DNA of 64,000 bases, from NCBI GenBank assembly GCA_030148605.1, contig JASBTD010000047.1, forward strand, positions 1-64,000. Direction: 5' to 3'. The translations under genes were made by a program, and so were the position numbers. Each line of letters starts with the position of its first letter. Position 1 is the first letter of the stretch. Shown here piece after piece: positions 1 to 11,598 of the stretch. The notes below the pieces were generated by a model that saw nothing but the letters and a program-made list of their open reading frames with translations, had not been told where the DNA came from and did not search any database. Origin of the DNA: Erythrobacter sp. (GTDB taxonomy: Bacteria > Pseudomonadota > Alphaproteobacteria > Sphingomonadales > Sphingomonadaceae).

Positions 1-4
1 TCTA

Positions 5-1049
5 GAGCGGTATGACGTTTGAGTGAATCGATTAGGGATTCACATTGACGCAAGATTCTGATTCAAGCTGCTGGCTGGGTTTGGAGGCCAGCAGCGATGA
101 CCAGACCTTATTCGATGGATTTGCGGGAACGCGCGATTGCGCGGGTTTTGGCGGGTGAGAGCGTCCGCGCGGTTGCCACGGCATTGAGCATCAGCGCGGC
201 AACGGTGGTGCGCTGGTCGCAGCGCTATCGTGCGTTGGGTAGCGCTGCTCCAGGCAAGGTAGGTGGCCACAAGCCACGGCTGCTCAGCGGCGAGTTGCGC
301 GACTGGCTGCTGGAGCGGACCAAGACCGACTTCACTCTGCGCGGGCTGGTGGCCGAGCTGGCCGAGCGCGGCGTGAAGGTCGATTATGTTCAGGTCTGGC
401 GCTTCGCCCATGCAGAAGGTCTGAGCTTCAAAAAAAAGCGTTCTTCCCGCCGAACAGTTGCGACCAAAGGTCGCTCGACGGCGCGAGCAATGGAAGAAAT
501 ATCAGGGGCGGCCTGATCCCGGTCGCCTCGTCTTCGTCGACGAGACCTGGGCCAAGACCAACATGGCTCCGCTGCGGGGCTGGGCGCCCAAAGGCGAGCG
601 GCTCCACGCCAAGGTGCCCTACGGCCACTGGAAGACAATGACCTTCATTGCCGCGCTGCGCTGCGACCGGATCGACGCGCCCTTCGTCTTCGATCAGCCG
701 ATCAACGCCGTCAGCTTTACCGCATGGGTCGAGGAGCAGCTCTGCCCGACGCTTGGCAAAGGCGACATCGTCGTCATGGACAATCTCTCCAGCCACAAGC
801 GACCGGCCGTCAGGCAGGCGATCCGGGCCAGAGGTGCGCGCCTCCTGTTCTTGCCACCATATAGCCCCGACCTCAATCCGATCGAGCAGGTCTTCGCCAA
901 GCTCAAACATCTGCTGCGCAAAGCCGCAGAGCGATCCGTCGAAGACACATGGCGGCGCATCGGCACACTGCTCGATGCCTTCCCCCCTCACGAATGCGCC
1001 AACTACCTCAGAAACTCAGGCTACGGTCCAGCGTAATGTCATCGGACTC
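5..1049 (+). mobile_element. IS630-family insertion sequence
   Basis: The element carries one transposase gene and ends in imperfect inverted repeats. Reading inwards, both ends start GAG and share ATGAC and TT at matching positions. TA dinucleotides at 3-4 and 1050-1051 flank it, and the outer bases read C-TA and TA-G. This fits the known IS630 habit of inserting at CTAG and duplicating TA. The transposase stop codon (1034-1036) lies inside the right inverted repeat. The right boundary falls within the stop codon of the adjacent aldo/keto reductase gene. Sequence left of base 1 is not visible, so the left flank rests on four bases. Confidence 0.85.
97..1036 (+). CDS. IS630-family transposase, reading frame split at an A8 run
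   Basis: The N-terminal part (97-about 435) is a helix-turn-helix region that opens MTRPYSMDLRERAIARV. The C-terminal part is a DDE catalytic domain with VFVDET, VVMDN and NPIEQVF supplying the two aspartates and the glutamate. The two halves are in different frames. The switch lies at eight consecutive A at 430-437. With seven A, the reading F-K-K-S-V-L-P-A-E-Q would run straight into the second half and give about 312 residues, normal for the family. The run may be a slippage site that allows some full-length protein, or a one-base insertion that inactivates the gene. The sequence alone cannot decide. Confidence 0.85.
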
Positions 1050-2035
1050 TAGACGTAGTCTTCGGTATCGATCGTGTTGCGCATAACTTCTGGGTAGCGA
1101 TGCCCGGAGACGGTGCGCTGGTTGATCAGCCCTGCGGCTTCAGCAAGCACTTCATCGCGTGCAACCACGTCGGATGCGGCGAAATTCTCTCGCATATGTT
1201 CAAGACTGGTCGTGCCGGGAATCGCGTGGACGTGGTCACCCTGTGCCAGAACCCATGACAAAGCGAGCTGGGCGGGTTCCAGGCCGGCTTGCGTCGCCAG
1301 TTCATCGAAGCGGGCAATGATTTCTAGATTCTTGGGCCAGTTCTCGGCGCTAAAACGAGGATGCGAACGGCGCAGGTCCTTTTCGCCAAGGACTGACAAA
1401 TCTTTGAGTTCTCCGCCCAGCGCCCCACGCGCTATCGGAGAGAAAGCGACCAAAGCAATCCCAAGCTCCCGCGTGGTTTCGAGCACGCCGAGTTCAGGGT
1501 TTCGGGTCCAGAGTGAATACTCGGTTTGAACCGCTGCCATCGGGTGCACTGCATGCGCTTCCCGGATATGGGCCGAGGACCACTCGGAAACGCCATAGGC
1601 ACCAATCTTGCCCGCCTCGATGGCGCGCGCCATCGCGCCTACGCTGTCGGCGATTGGCACTTTCGGATCGAACCTGTGCATATAGAAAAGATCAATGTGA
1701 TCGGTTTTGAGCCGATTGAGGCTTGCATCAAGGCTCTCGGAAATCGCTTCCGGTGAACAGTCGATTCCGCGTCGCGGCCCGTCGACTATGATCCCCGTCT
1801 TGGTGGCGAGCAGGAACTCATCGCGGCGGTGCATCACAGCTTCGGCCAGCAACTCCTCGTTCTTTCCAAAGCCGTAGATATTGGACGTATCGAGGTGATC
1901 GTAACCAAGATCGAGCGCCTCGTTGAGCAGCCGGATCCTGCCTTCATGAGGCGGTGGGTCGCCGTAGGCCCACGAAAGATTCATGCAGCCTAGGCCGACA
2001 GCATTTACGATACGTCCGCACAGGCTGCGCTGCAT
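1049..2035 (-). CDS. aldo/keto reductase
   Basis: About 328 residues with the aldo/keto reductase barrel pattern. The Asp and Tyr of the tetrad are in DTSNIYG, the Lys in ATKTG and the His in YMHRFD. Such enzymes reduce carbonyls with NADPH; the substrate is unknown. It is the last gene of the leftward lig operon. Its ATG at 2033-2035 overlaps the ligC stop in a TGATG arrangement, and a GTG 9 bases upstream is an alternative start. The stop codon (1049-1051) contains the TA target of the IS630 element, which rebuilt a TAG. A role in the aromatic pathway is inferred only from position. Confidence 0.85.
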   Translation of the reverse strand: MQRSLCGRIVNAVGLGCMNLSWAYGDPPPHEGRIRLLNEALDLGYDHLDTSNIYGFGKNEELLAEAVMHRRDEFLLATKTGIIVDGPRRGIDCSPEAISESLDASLNRLKTDHIDLFYMHRFDPKVPIADSVGAMARAIEAGKIGAYGVSEWSSAHIREAHAVHPMAAVQTEYSLWTRNPELGVLETTRELGIALVAFSPIARGALGGELKDLSVLGEKDLRRSHPRFSAENWPKNLEIIARFDELATQAGLEPAQLALSWVLAQGDHVHAIPGTTSLEHMRENFAASDVVARDEVLAEAAGLINQRTVSGHRYPEVMRNTIDTEDYV

Positions 2036-2997
2036 CAGGACCACCCGTCCTGCTGCTCAAGGCTTGCCGCGAGTTCGCCGATGACACGGTAGCAATCGAG
2101 CACTTGGCTGACGGAGCTGTTCGGTTCGCGGCCTTCATGGATAGCCGCGATGAACTCGCGGTCCTGCAATTCGATGCCATTGTTTGAGATTGCAACGCCG
2201 GAAAGGTCGATCGGCTCCTCGTGCCCGGTCACCAGATCATCATAACGCGCGATATAGGTCGCGCTGTCGCCGATGTAGCGGAAGAAGGTGCCAAGCGGCC
2301 CGTTGTTGTTGAAGCTGAGCGAGAGCGTGAGGATATGGCCTGCTTCGGTCTTCATCTGGATCGACATGTCCATCGCGATGCCGAGTTCGGGATGCCTGGG
2401 GCCTTGCAGCGCGTTGGCGGCAATCACCTTGCTGCCGGTCATGTACTGGAAGATGTCGATCGAGTGCGCGCTGTGGTGCCACAGCAGGTGGTCGGTCCAG
2501 CTGCGCGGCTGGCCCTTGGCGTTCATGTTTTTGCGGCGGAAGAAATAGGTTTCGATATCCATCGCCTGGATATTGAACTCACCCGCGTCGATCTGTTGCT
2601 TTACATACTGGTGGCTCGGATTGAAGCGGCGGGTGTGGCCAACCATGCAGGTGAGGCCGGTTTCCTTGGCCTTCGCCTCGACCGCAAGCGCGTCGGCCCA
2701 GCTGTCCGAAAGCGGAATTTCGACCTGCACGTGCTTGCCCGCGTCCATGCAGGCGATGGCCTGTTCGGCGTGCATTTGCGTCGGGGTACACAGGATCACG
2801 GCATCGACGTCGTCGAGCGCCAGCACTTCGGACAGTTCGGTGCCTGAGTGCGGCGCGCCATATTTGGCAGCGACTTCGGCAGCCTGATCGGCGCGGCGCG
2901 AGATGACTGAGACCATCTCGACCCCGTCGATGTTCCTGAGGCCGTCGAGGTGCTTCTCGCCAAAGGCTCCGGCGCCAACAAGCGCAATTCCAGTCAT
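2035..2997 (-). CDS. ligC: 4-carboxy-2-hydroxymuconate-6-semialdehyde dehydrogenase LigC
   Basis: A 320-residue Gfo/Idh/MocA-fold dehydrogenase. The NAD(P)-binding GAGAFGEKH motif is at the N-terminus, followed by CTPTQMHAEQA, EIPLSD and GHTRRFNPSH, which match LigC of Sphingobium closely as I recall that sequence. It oxidises the hemiacetal form of the LigAB ring-fission product to 2-pyrone-4,6-dicarboxylate. It lies 23 bases downstream of ligB and overlaps the aldo/keto reductase start by one base, so it belongs to the ligJABC-type operon. The start ATG (2995-2997) gives the usual family N-terminus. Confidence 0.93.
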   Translation of the reverse strand: MTGIALVGAGAFGEKHLDGLRNIDGVEMVSVISRRADQAAEVAAKYGAPHSGTELSEVLALDDVDAVILCTPTQMHAEQAIACMDAGKHVQVEIPLSDSWADALAVEAKAKETGLTCMVGHTRRFNPSHQYVKQQIDAGEFNIQAMDIETYFFRRKNMNAKGQPRSWTDHLLWHHSAHSIDIFQYMTGSKVIAANALQGPRHPELGIAMDMSIQMKTEAGHILTLSLSFNNNGPLGTFFRYIGDSATYIARYDDLVTGHEEPIDLSGVAISNNGIELQDREFIAAIHEGREPNSSVSQVLDCYRVIGELAASLEQQDGWS

Positions 2998-3020
2998 TCC
3001 TGCTTACTCCTGCAATTCGA

Positions 3021-4262
<1,242 letters not shown>

Positions 4263-4266
<4 letters not shown>

Positions 4267-5288
4267 AGTCCGCGCTCCTTGAGGATTGCGTCGAGGCGCG
4301 GGTAGACTGTCCGTGCATTGCCTTCGAAGATTGCGTGGCGTTCCTCGTCGCTGATATCGAGCGCGTCGATATAGCGCTTGGTGTCGTCGAAATAATGGCC
4401 GGTATGCGGGTCGATCCCGCGCACGGCACCGACCATTTCGCTGCCGAACAGGATGTTCTTGTTCTCGATCACGTCGGCGAGCAGGTCGATCCCAGGTTGG
4501 TGATAGACGCAGGTGTCGAAGAACACATTATGCATCAAGTGCTGTTCAATGTCAGGTTGCTTGAGCATGTCGGCGAGGCCGCGATAGCGACCCCAGTGAT
4601 AGGGCACCGCGCCGCCACCATGCGGGATGATCAGCTTGAGCTCGGGAAAGCGGCTAAACAAGTCGCCTTGCAGCAGCTGCATGAAGGCTACCGTGTCGGC
4701 GGCAAGGTAATATCCGCCGGTGGCGTGCATCGCCGGGTTGCAGCTGCCCGAAACGTGGATCATCGCGGGCACTTCAAGCTCGCACATCGCCTCGTAGATC
4801 GGGAACCAGTATTCGTCGGTCAAAGGCGGATGGGTGAAGTGCCCGCCGCCAGGATCGGGGTTGAGGTTGCAGACGACGAAGTTCAGTTCCTCGACGCAGC
4901 GACGCAGTTCCTTGACGCTTTCCGAAAGGTCTGACTTCGGGCTCTGCGGCAACATGCAGCCGCCGATAAAGGTATCGGGAAACAGCTGCGTGACGCGGTA
5001 GATCAAATCGTTGCAGCGCCGCGCCCATTCGCTCGCCACAGCCTGATCGCCGACATGAGGAGCCATCGCGCTGGCACGCGGCGAGAAAATCGTGAAGTCC
5101 GCGCCGCGTTCCTTTACCAGCTTGAGCTGATTGTCCTCGATCGTCTGGCGAATCTCATCGTCGGAAATTTCGGGGTAGGGCGGGCACGCGGTGCCATTCT
5201 TGTAGGCTGCCTTCTGCTCCTCACGCCATGCATCGTGGCCCTTGGGCAGCACGGTGTAGTGGCCGTGACAATCGATAATCAGGCTCAT
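4263..5288 (-). CDS. ligJ: 4-oxalomesaconate hydratase LigJ (amidohydrolase fold)
   Basis: A 341-residue amidohydrolase-superfamily protein that opens MSLIIDCHGHYT, with the first metal-binding HxH. Later motifs include MIHVSGS and IPHGGGAVPYHWGR. LigJ adds water to 4-oxalomesaconate to give 4-carboxy-4-hydroxy-2-oxoadipate, the substrate of LigK. Similarity to LigJ is strong across the whole length, including the ending GNARTVYPRLDA. It overlaps the upstream dehydrogenase-like gene by four bases and ligA by four bases, so the operon is tightly packed. Confidence 0.92.
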
Positions 5289-6094
5289 GCCGCATCCTTC
5301 TTCGAAGTTGGGCCGGAAGCAGCATCGCGTTGCCGCTTGACCGTGCCTTCTGTCATAACCGGCTCCACGCCGAACGAGCGCAAGGTCGCTGCGGACTCTT
5401 CCATTTCGGCGGCGCGGCGCAGGCCATGCGTCGTCATCCGCTCAAGATTGTAGGGAGCGCGCACCGTCCAGCTGTCATGACTTTCGCTGGCGTCGAGCGA
5501 GGCGAGCACCTCATCGACAATGCCGGCTGCTTGCGCGGCCGCCATCATCTCGTCGGTCAGCGCCTCGATCCCTTTGACCATCACCGAACGGATCATCTTG
5601 ATCGCCGATGCCTTGCCGACTTCGTTGCCGACGACGCGCTTGTTGGTGAAGCCGCAAGCGGCCAGTTCGGCCCGCGCAGCATGTGCTGCAGGTCCCGAGA
5701 GCAGCAGCGGAACCGCCATGCGGGCCGGATGCACCGGGGCAAGGACGGCCACGTCAACGTAGCGCCCGCCATTCTGCTCGACCACCTTCGCCGCGGCAGC
5801 CTTGGTATGCGGAGCGACCGAATTCATGTCGCACCAGATTGCGCCTTCAATCAGATAGGGCGCGTAGTCTTCAGCCACTGACAAGGCCTCTCCAGCGGTA
5901 ACCAGCGACAGCACGAGGCTGGCATCGGCGAGCGCGGTTTGCGCATCGCTGGCGGCGACGACCCCTGCTTCCTTCATCGCGAGTTTGCGGGCAGGATCAA
6001 TATCGAAGGCGCAGGCCGAACTGCGCCATTTTGCACTGGTCGCAAAGGTGCTGCCAGCTTCGCCAAATCCGATCAGGGCAATTTGATCACGCAT
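5285..6094 (-). CDS. NAD(P)-binding 6-phosphogluconate dehydrogenase-like protein (DUF1932 type)
   Basis: About 269 residues. An N-terminal Rossmann domain begins with ALIGFGEAG, and the C-terminal helical part resembles DUF1932 and beta-hydroxyacid dehydrogenases, with the catalytic-type lysine in GKASAIKMIRS. The substrate cannot be read from sequence. It is the first gene of the leftward operon and overlaps ligJ by four bases, so it is probably induced together with protocatechuate degradation. I chose the ATG at 6092-6094 because the nucleotide-binding strand starts right after it. An in-frame TTG at 6128-6130 would add 12 residues of low-complexity sequence. Confidence 0.75.
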   Translation of the reverse strand: MRDQIALIGFGEAGSTFATSAKWRSSACAFDIDPARKLAMKEAGVVAASDAQTALADASLVLSLVTAGEALSVAEDYAPYLIEGAIWCDMNSVAPHTKAAAAKVVEQNGGRYVDVAVLAPVHPARMAVPLLLSGPAAHAARAELAACGFTNKRVVGNEVGKASAIKMIRSVMVKGIEALTDEMMAAAQAAGIVDEVLASLDASESHDSWTVRAPYNLERMTTHGLRRAAEMEESAATLRSFGVEPVMTEGTVKRQRDAASGPTSKKDAA

Positions 6095-6157
6095 GGCAAA
6101 GCTATGGCGGTGGCCGGTAGAGTGCGCCAATGAATAGCAAGGTCGGTCGATAAATTT

Positions 6158-7306
6158 TTACGAAAGCTCCTGCGCAGCACCATGCAATATCGTGATCATG
6201 TCACGTTGTGGTGCGGTTGGGCGCCAGTCGCGCCGCGTTGTGATCCCGATGGTCCTTTCAATCGGCAGAGGCGGTGGCAGATTGAGGTGCAATCCCGCTT
6301 CGATCTCCACCCGAAGCTGGTCGCGGGAGAGAAGTGTGAGCATATCGGTCTCAAGTAACAGCTCGCGGATTGTCAGGACCGATCCGCATTCGATCGGGAC
6401 TTCTGGCAATTCACCACTGGCGTCCATCATCGTGCTCCAATAGCCTCGGAGCGGCGTTTCGACTCCCGGCAAGACCCAGGGATAGCGGCGCAATTCATCG
6501 GCGCTGAGGACACTCATGCTCGCCAGTGGGTGTCCTTGACGCATGGCGATTTGCGGACTGTCAACAAACGCCTTCGACTGCACCAGATCGTCAAATTCGC
6601 TATCGTCACGAAGAGCGCCGAGCAGGAAGTCGATCTCACCATTGCGCAAGGGCCCTGTCAGCTCGGTATGGCTTCCTTCGATCACCGCTAGCTGAGTATC
6701 GGGTCGGCGTTGACGAAAGGCGATGATAGCCTGCGGGAGCCAGCGTGCGCGTGACAGCGGCATGGCGCCGATCACAATGCGGCCGCCAGCTTTGCCAAGC
6801 CATTCGGATACCTCAGCAAGTCCGCTGCGCAATTCCGCCATGGCGAGGCCAAAGCTGCGCGCCCTGGCTTCGCCCTTGCGTGTCAGTGCCAGATGCCGGC
6901 CGCGCCTCTCGACCAGCCGCTCGCCCAGCGCGACCGAGAGATCGGCGACCGCGCGGTGGAGCGAGGCTGGAGCAACTTCGAGCTGCGAAGCGGCCTCGGT
7001 GTAGCTGGCCTTGCGTGCCAGCGCGAGGAAGGCGCGGACTTGCGTGGAGGTGACCCGCGGCGAGCCAATCAATGCGAGCGCCACCTCTGCGCGCGGGGCG
7101 AGCAACAACGCTGGTTCGGTTGGTCGCATGCCGCCGGGTTCGCGATCGAACAGGCGGCAATCGAGCGCGAGTTCGAGGCGCGCAATGGCCTGGGTAAGGG
7201 CAGGCTGGGTAAGCGCGATTTCGTCCGCTGCGGCGGTCACTGTTCCCAGACGCACGGTTGCTGCGAACGCGGCGAGATGCCGGATATTGGGAATATCGTC
7301 GATCAT
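6158..7306 (-). CDS. LysR-type regulator of the lig genes with two tandem DNA-binding domains
   Basis: A 382-residue protein, longer than the usual 300 or so. Residues 8-66 form a LysR winged helix (TVTAAADEIALTQPALTQAI). Residues 88-146 form a second, independent LysR-like winged helix (SYTEAASQLEVAPASLHRAV, then GERLVERRG). The effector-binding domain starts near 175. The gene sits between the two arms of the lig cluster with ligK divergent, the usual place for the activator of this pathway (LigR in SYK-6). Both helix-turn-helix cores keep the Ala-Ala and Pro-Ala-Leu/Ser features, so neither looks like debris. Inducer identity is inferred to be a pathway intermediate. Confidence 0.88.
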   Translation of the reverse strand: MIDDIPNIRHLAAFAATVRLGTVTAAADEIALTQPALTQAIARLELALDCRLFDREPGGMRPTEPALLLAPRAEVALALIGSPRVTSTQVRAFLALARKASYTEAASQLEVAPASLHRAVADLSVALGERLVERRGRHLALTRKGEARARSFGLAMAELRSGLAEVSEWLGKAGGRIVIGAMPLSRARWLPQAIIAFRQRRPDTQLAVIEGSHTELTGPLRNGEIDFLLGALRDDSEFDDLVQSKAFVDSPQIAMRQGHPLASMSVLSADELRRYPWVLPGVETPLRGYWSTMMDASGELPEVPIECGSVLTIRELLLETDMLTLLSRDQLRVEIEAGLHLNLPPPLPIERTIGITTRRDWRPTAPQRDMITILHGAAQELS

Positions 7307-7397
7307 GAAAGACGTTTAGCAAAATCTTATGATAAGGGATAGCTTCGCATTGGCGCCCGCCTGATGTCGCGTGCATGGCAAACGAAAGGAGATCAAT
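7307..7397. promoter_or_regulatory. divergent promoter region of the lig regulon with candidate LysR-type site
   Basis: The 91 bases between the regulator gene and ligK contain a dyad CTTAT-G-ATAAG at 7326-7336, which has the length and AT-rich arms of a LysR recognition core. The ligK ribosome-binding site AAAGGAG follows at 7385-7391. LysR regulators typically bind such divergent regions. The site assignment is inference from position and symmetry. Confidence 0.45.
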
Positions 7398-8061
7398 ATG
7401 GGCATCGTGCGCCAGAATATTGAACGTGCTGCCAGCGAAGTGATTGATGGGCTTGCCGCTTGCGGCGTCGCAACCGTGCACGAAGCGCAGGGGCGAAAAG
7501 GTCTTCTGGCGAGCTACATGCGCCCGATCTACGCAGGTGCCCGCATAGCAGGCAGTGCAGTCACGATCAGCGCGCCTCCGGGTGACAACTGGATGGTTCA
7601 CGTAGCGATCGAGCAATTGCAGCCGGGCGACGTCCTGTTGCTCGCTCCGACTTCACCTTGCGAAGACGGCTATTTTGGCGATCTGCTGGCAACCAGCGCG
7701 CAGGCCCGAGAATGCCGTGGGCTTATCATCGATGCCGGCGTGCGCGATGTGCGAGATCTGACCGAGATGGGTTTCCCCGTCTGGTCAAAAGCGATTTTTG
7801 CGCAAGGAACGGTCAAGAACACTCTCGGCAGCGTCAATGTGCCGGTGGTTTGCGCAGGTGCGCATGTAGAGCCGGGTGACGTGATCGTCGCCGATGACGA
7901 TGGTGTATGCGTAGTGAAGCGCGAAGAGGCTGCCGAAGTGCTTGAAAAGGCGCGCGCACGCGAGGCGAACGAAGGCGAGAAGCGCGAACGCCTGGCTTCG
8001 GGCGAACTCGGTCTCGATATGTACAAGATGCGTGAGCGGCTCGCTGCCGAGGGGCTTAAGT

Positions 8062-8069
<8 letters not shown>
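7398..8069 (+). CDS. ligK: 4-carboxy-4-hydroxy-2-oxoadipate aldolase LigK
   Basis: A 223-residue RraA-like class II aldolase. Motifs [37 protein letters not shown] and [16 protein letters not shown] match the LigK/HMG aldolase group; these divalent-metal enzymes split the C6 acid to pyruvate and oxaloacetate. This is the final step of the 4,5-cleavage route and feeds the TCA cycle. The ATG at 7398 follows AAAGGAG with 6-base spacing, so the in-frame start 27 bases upstream is unlikely. It is the first gene of the rightward ligK-ligU-ligI operon. Confidence 0.93.
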
Positions 8070-10000
<1,931 letters not shown>

Positions 10001-10301
10001 AGCCTCTCCTTCAACATGACGGCGGTTCATCCCACAATTCTCACATCCTGTCGTTTGTGGGGGTATCGTTGGGGGTATTTTCCAGAAAGCGTGATATTAT
10101 ACGTAATTAAAACAGTATGTTAGCGGGAGCATTGTTGTCCCTCCTCCGCTACCAGGTTTCCAACAGCCAGCTATATCCTTCCAGCAAGCTGCCCGCGCGA
10201 ACAAATGGCGTGTGCGCAGCCGCGTCAGATCAGCGATAATTTCAGGCGACGGGAGGATTGAATTGCCCGGCGAATCCGATGCGATCCGAATTCACCAATC
10301 A
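10001..10301. other. intergenic segment with GGGGGTAT pair and tRNA-3'-end-like sequence
   Basis: No gene is supported here. Two TGGGGGTAT units lie at about 10058-10078, followed by AT-rich DNA. A stretch ending in CTCCTCCGCTACCA near 10162 looks like the 3' end of a tRNA without the rest of the gene. Such fragments are common at old integrase attachment sites, but no integrase is present. Both flanking genes point toward this segment, so any transcription terminators should lie here; none stands out. Confidence 0.25.
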
Positions 10302-10949
10302 CTATGCCGCTTCACCAATCCAGTCTCCATTGGAGTTCGGCGACGGCGCAGCGTCATTGAAGCCGGCATCAAGCGCGATCTTTACCGCTGCCGCGGAGTT
10401 TTTCGCACCCAGCTTCTTGATCATGTTCGCCCGATGAATTTCGACGGTTCGGGCACTTATGCCGAGCGCTTCGCCAATTTGCTGGTTTGACAAGCCATGG
10501 ATTACACCGCTCAAGATCTCCCTCTCACGCGGAGTAAGCTGTTTGATCAGCTGTTTCGCCTCTGCCTCGATTCGCTCGTTACCAACAGTCATGGGTGTGT
10601 CGATTTCGATCTGATTGACAGCTTGCAGGAACTGCTCGGTCGTAAACGGCCAGACCAGATAGCTTTCCACGCCCGCCTTCACCGTGCGCACAACCCGATC
10701 AATCTCAGGTTCTGCCGAATAGGCGATGATCGAATTTCCAGCCAGATTTTCTACCAACAGCTTTACCGTTGAAAGGACAGACTGGCCCTGATCGAAAACG
10801 AGCAGGATCGCATCTTCGAGCCTTTCAGGATCGATTTCCCGGGCCCAGCTGAATTGTTCGACTTCAACTGAAGTCTCCCGCAGCCGTTGGCAAACCAGTT
10901 CGCGTCGGCGAGCGTCAGGATCGACAAGCACGCAGCGTTCAACGGTCAT
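10302..10949 (-). CDS. FixJ/NarL-type response regulator with degenerate receiver
   Basis: About 215 residues. An N-terminal receiver-like domain (about 1-120) keeps a candidate phospho-acceptor Asp in LLVFDQG. The conserved Lys of the receiver fold is replaced: the loop reads YLVWPFT where KPF is expected. A LuxR-type helix-turn-helix follows (LTPREREILSGVIHGLSNQQ, then ISARTVEIHRANMIKKLGA). The start at 10947-10949 follows AAGGGGG, and a GTG six bases upstream is an alternative. It overlaps the end of the PilZ gene, so the two are co-transcribed. Target genes are unknown. Confidence 0.85.
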   Translation of the reverse strand: MTVERCVLVDPDARRRELVCQRLRETSVEVEQFSWAREIDPERLEDAILLVFDQGQSVLSTVKLLVENLAGNSIIAYSAEPEIDRVVRTVKAGVESYLVWPFTTEQFLQAVNQIEIDTPMTVGNERIEAEAKQLIKQLTPREREILSGVIHGLSNQQIGEALGISARTVEIHRANMIKKLGAKNSAAAVKIALDAGFNDAAPSPNSNGDWIGEAA

Positions 10950-11598
10950 CTGCACCCCCTTTTGCTGCAGGCAGGCGAAGCAACGATCCAGAATCGTTAT
11001 CTTTGCGAAGCTGTTGCTCGATCACCCATTCAGCCAGCTGGGAAAAGTCGAGAGGGACATGGAATTTCAATCCGGCAATGCCGGTGTGCATCCAGCGCAC
11101 ATTGGCCTTCTTTATGCCTATCCCTTCAAGCTCGATCGTGACCTCGTCTTCCGGTTGCAGATAAGGCGCGGACAGCTTCAGGCCATTTTGCGAGATATCG
11201 ATCAGTTCGACCGGTACCCGCCGGCCATCCAGCGACACATGGGCCGAGGTTCGAATCTGAAGCCGTGGCGACCTTCGTTTCAAACCAGACGGCAATCCAA
11301 CCGACAATTGCTGGAGCAGCAGGGAAACATCGATCGATTCCTCGAACTGGATCCCCATCCGCCCGTCATTGCACCAGACGACCTGACCCTCGACGGCGAA
11401 ATCGCAACCGAATGTAACCTTGATTGCCGAGTTTTCTGCAAATTCGATATAGGTCTTTGCCATCATCCCGGAAGACGAGATGTCCCTGAGCAGACAGAAA
11501 GCCGCGACTTCAGAAGTTTCGACAAGAACCGGCTTGTAAACGGTGATGGTCCTCGCCTCGAGACGATGATCACCGGGCTGGCTAAAATTCGCGTTCAT
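10939..11598 (-). CDS. protein with two PilZ (c-di-GMP-binding) domains
   Basis: 219 residues. The first PilZ unit has the RxxxR arginines in HRLEAR and DISSSG. The second has RRSPRLQIR followed by DISQNG. Both therefore retain the c-di-GMP-binding signature RxxxR...[D/N]xSxxG. No membrane segment or enzymatic domain is visible, so it probably acts as a soluble adaptor. Its 3' end overlaps the response regulator gene, which suggests a joint signalling role, for example in motility or surface behaviour; that role is inference. Confidence 0.85.
   Translation of the reverse strand: MNANFSQPGDHRLEARTITVYKPVLVETSEVAAFCLLRDISSSGMMAKTYIEFAENSAIKVTFGCDFAVEGQVVWCNDGRMGIQFEESIDVSLLLQQLSVGLPSGLKRRSPRLQIRTSAHVSLDGRRVPVELIDISQNGLKLSAPYLQPEDEVTIELEGIGIKKANVRWMHTGIAGLKFHVPLDFSQLAEWVIEQQLRKDNDSGSLLRLPAAKGGADDR

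Noticed and set aside
7942-8061. Upstream extension of LigU through the end of ligK
   Set aside because: The extension is basic shadow sequence of ligK, while [13 protein letters not shown] at 8062 is the family N-terminus.
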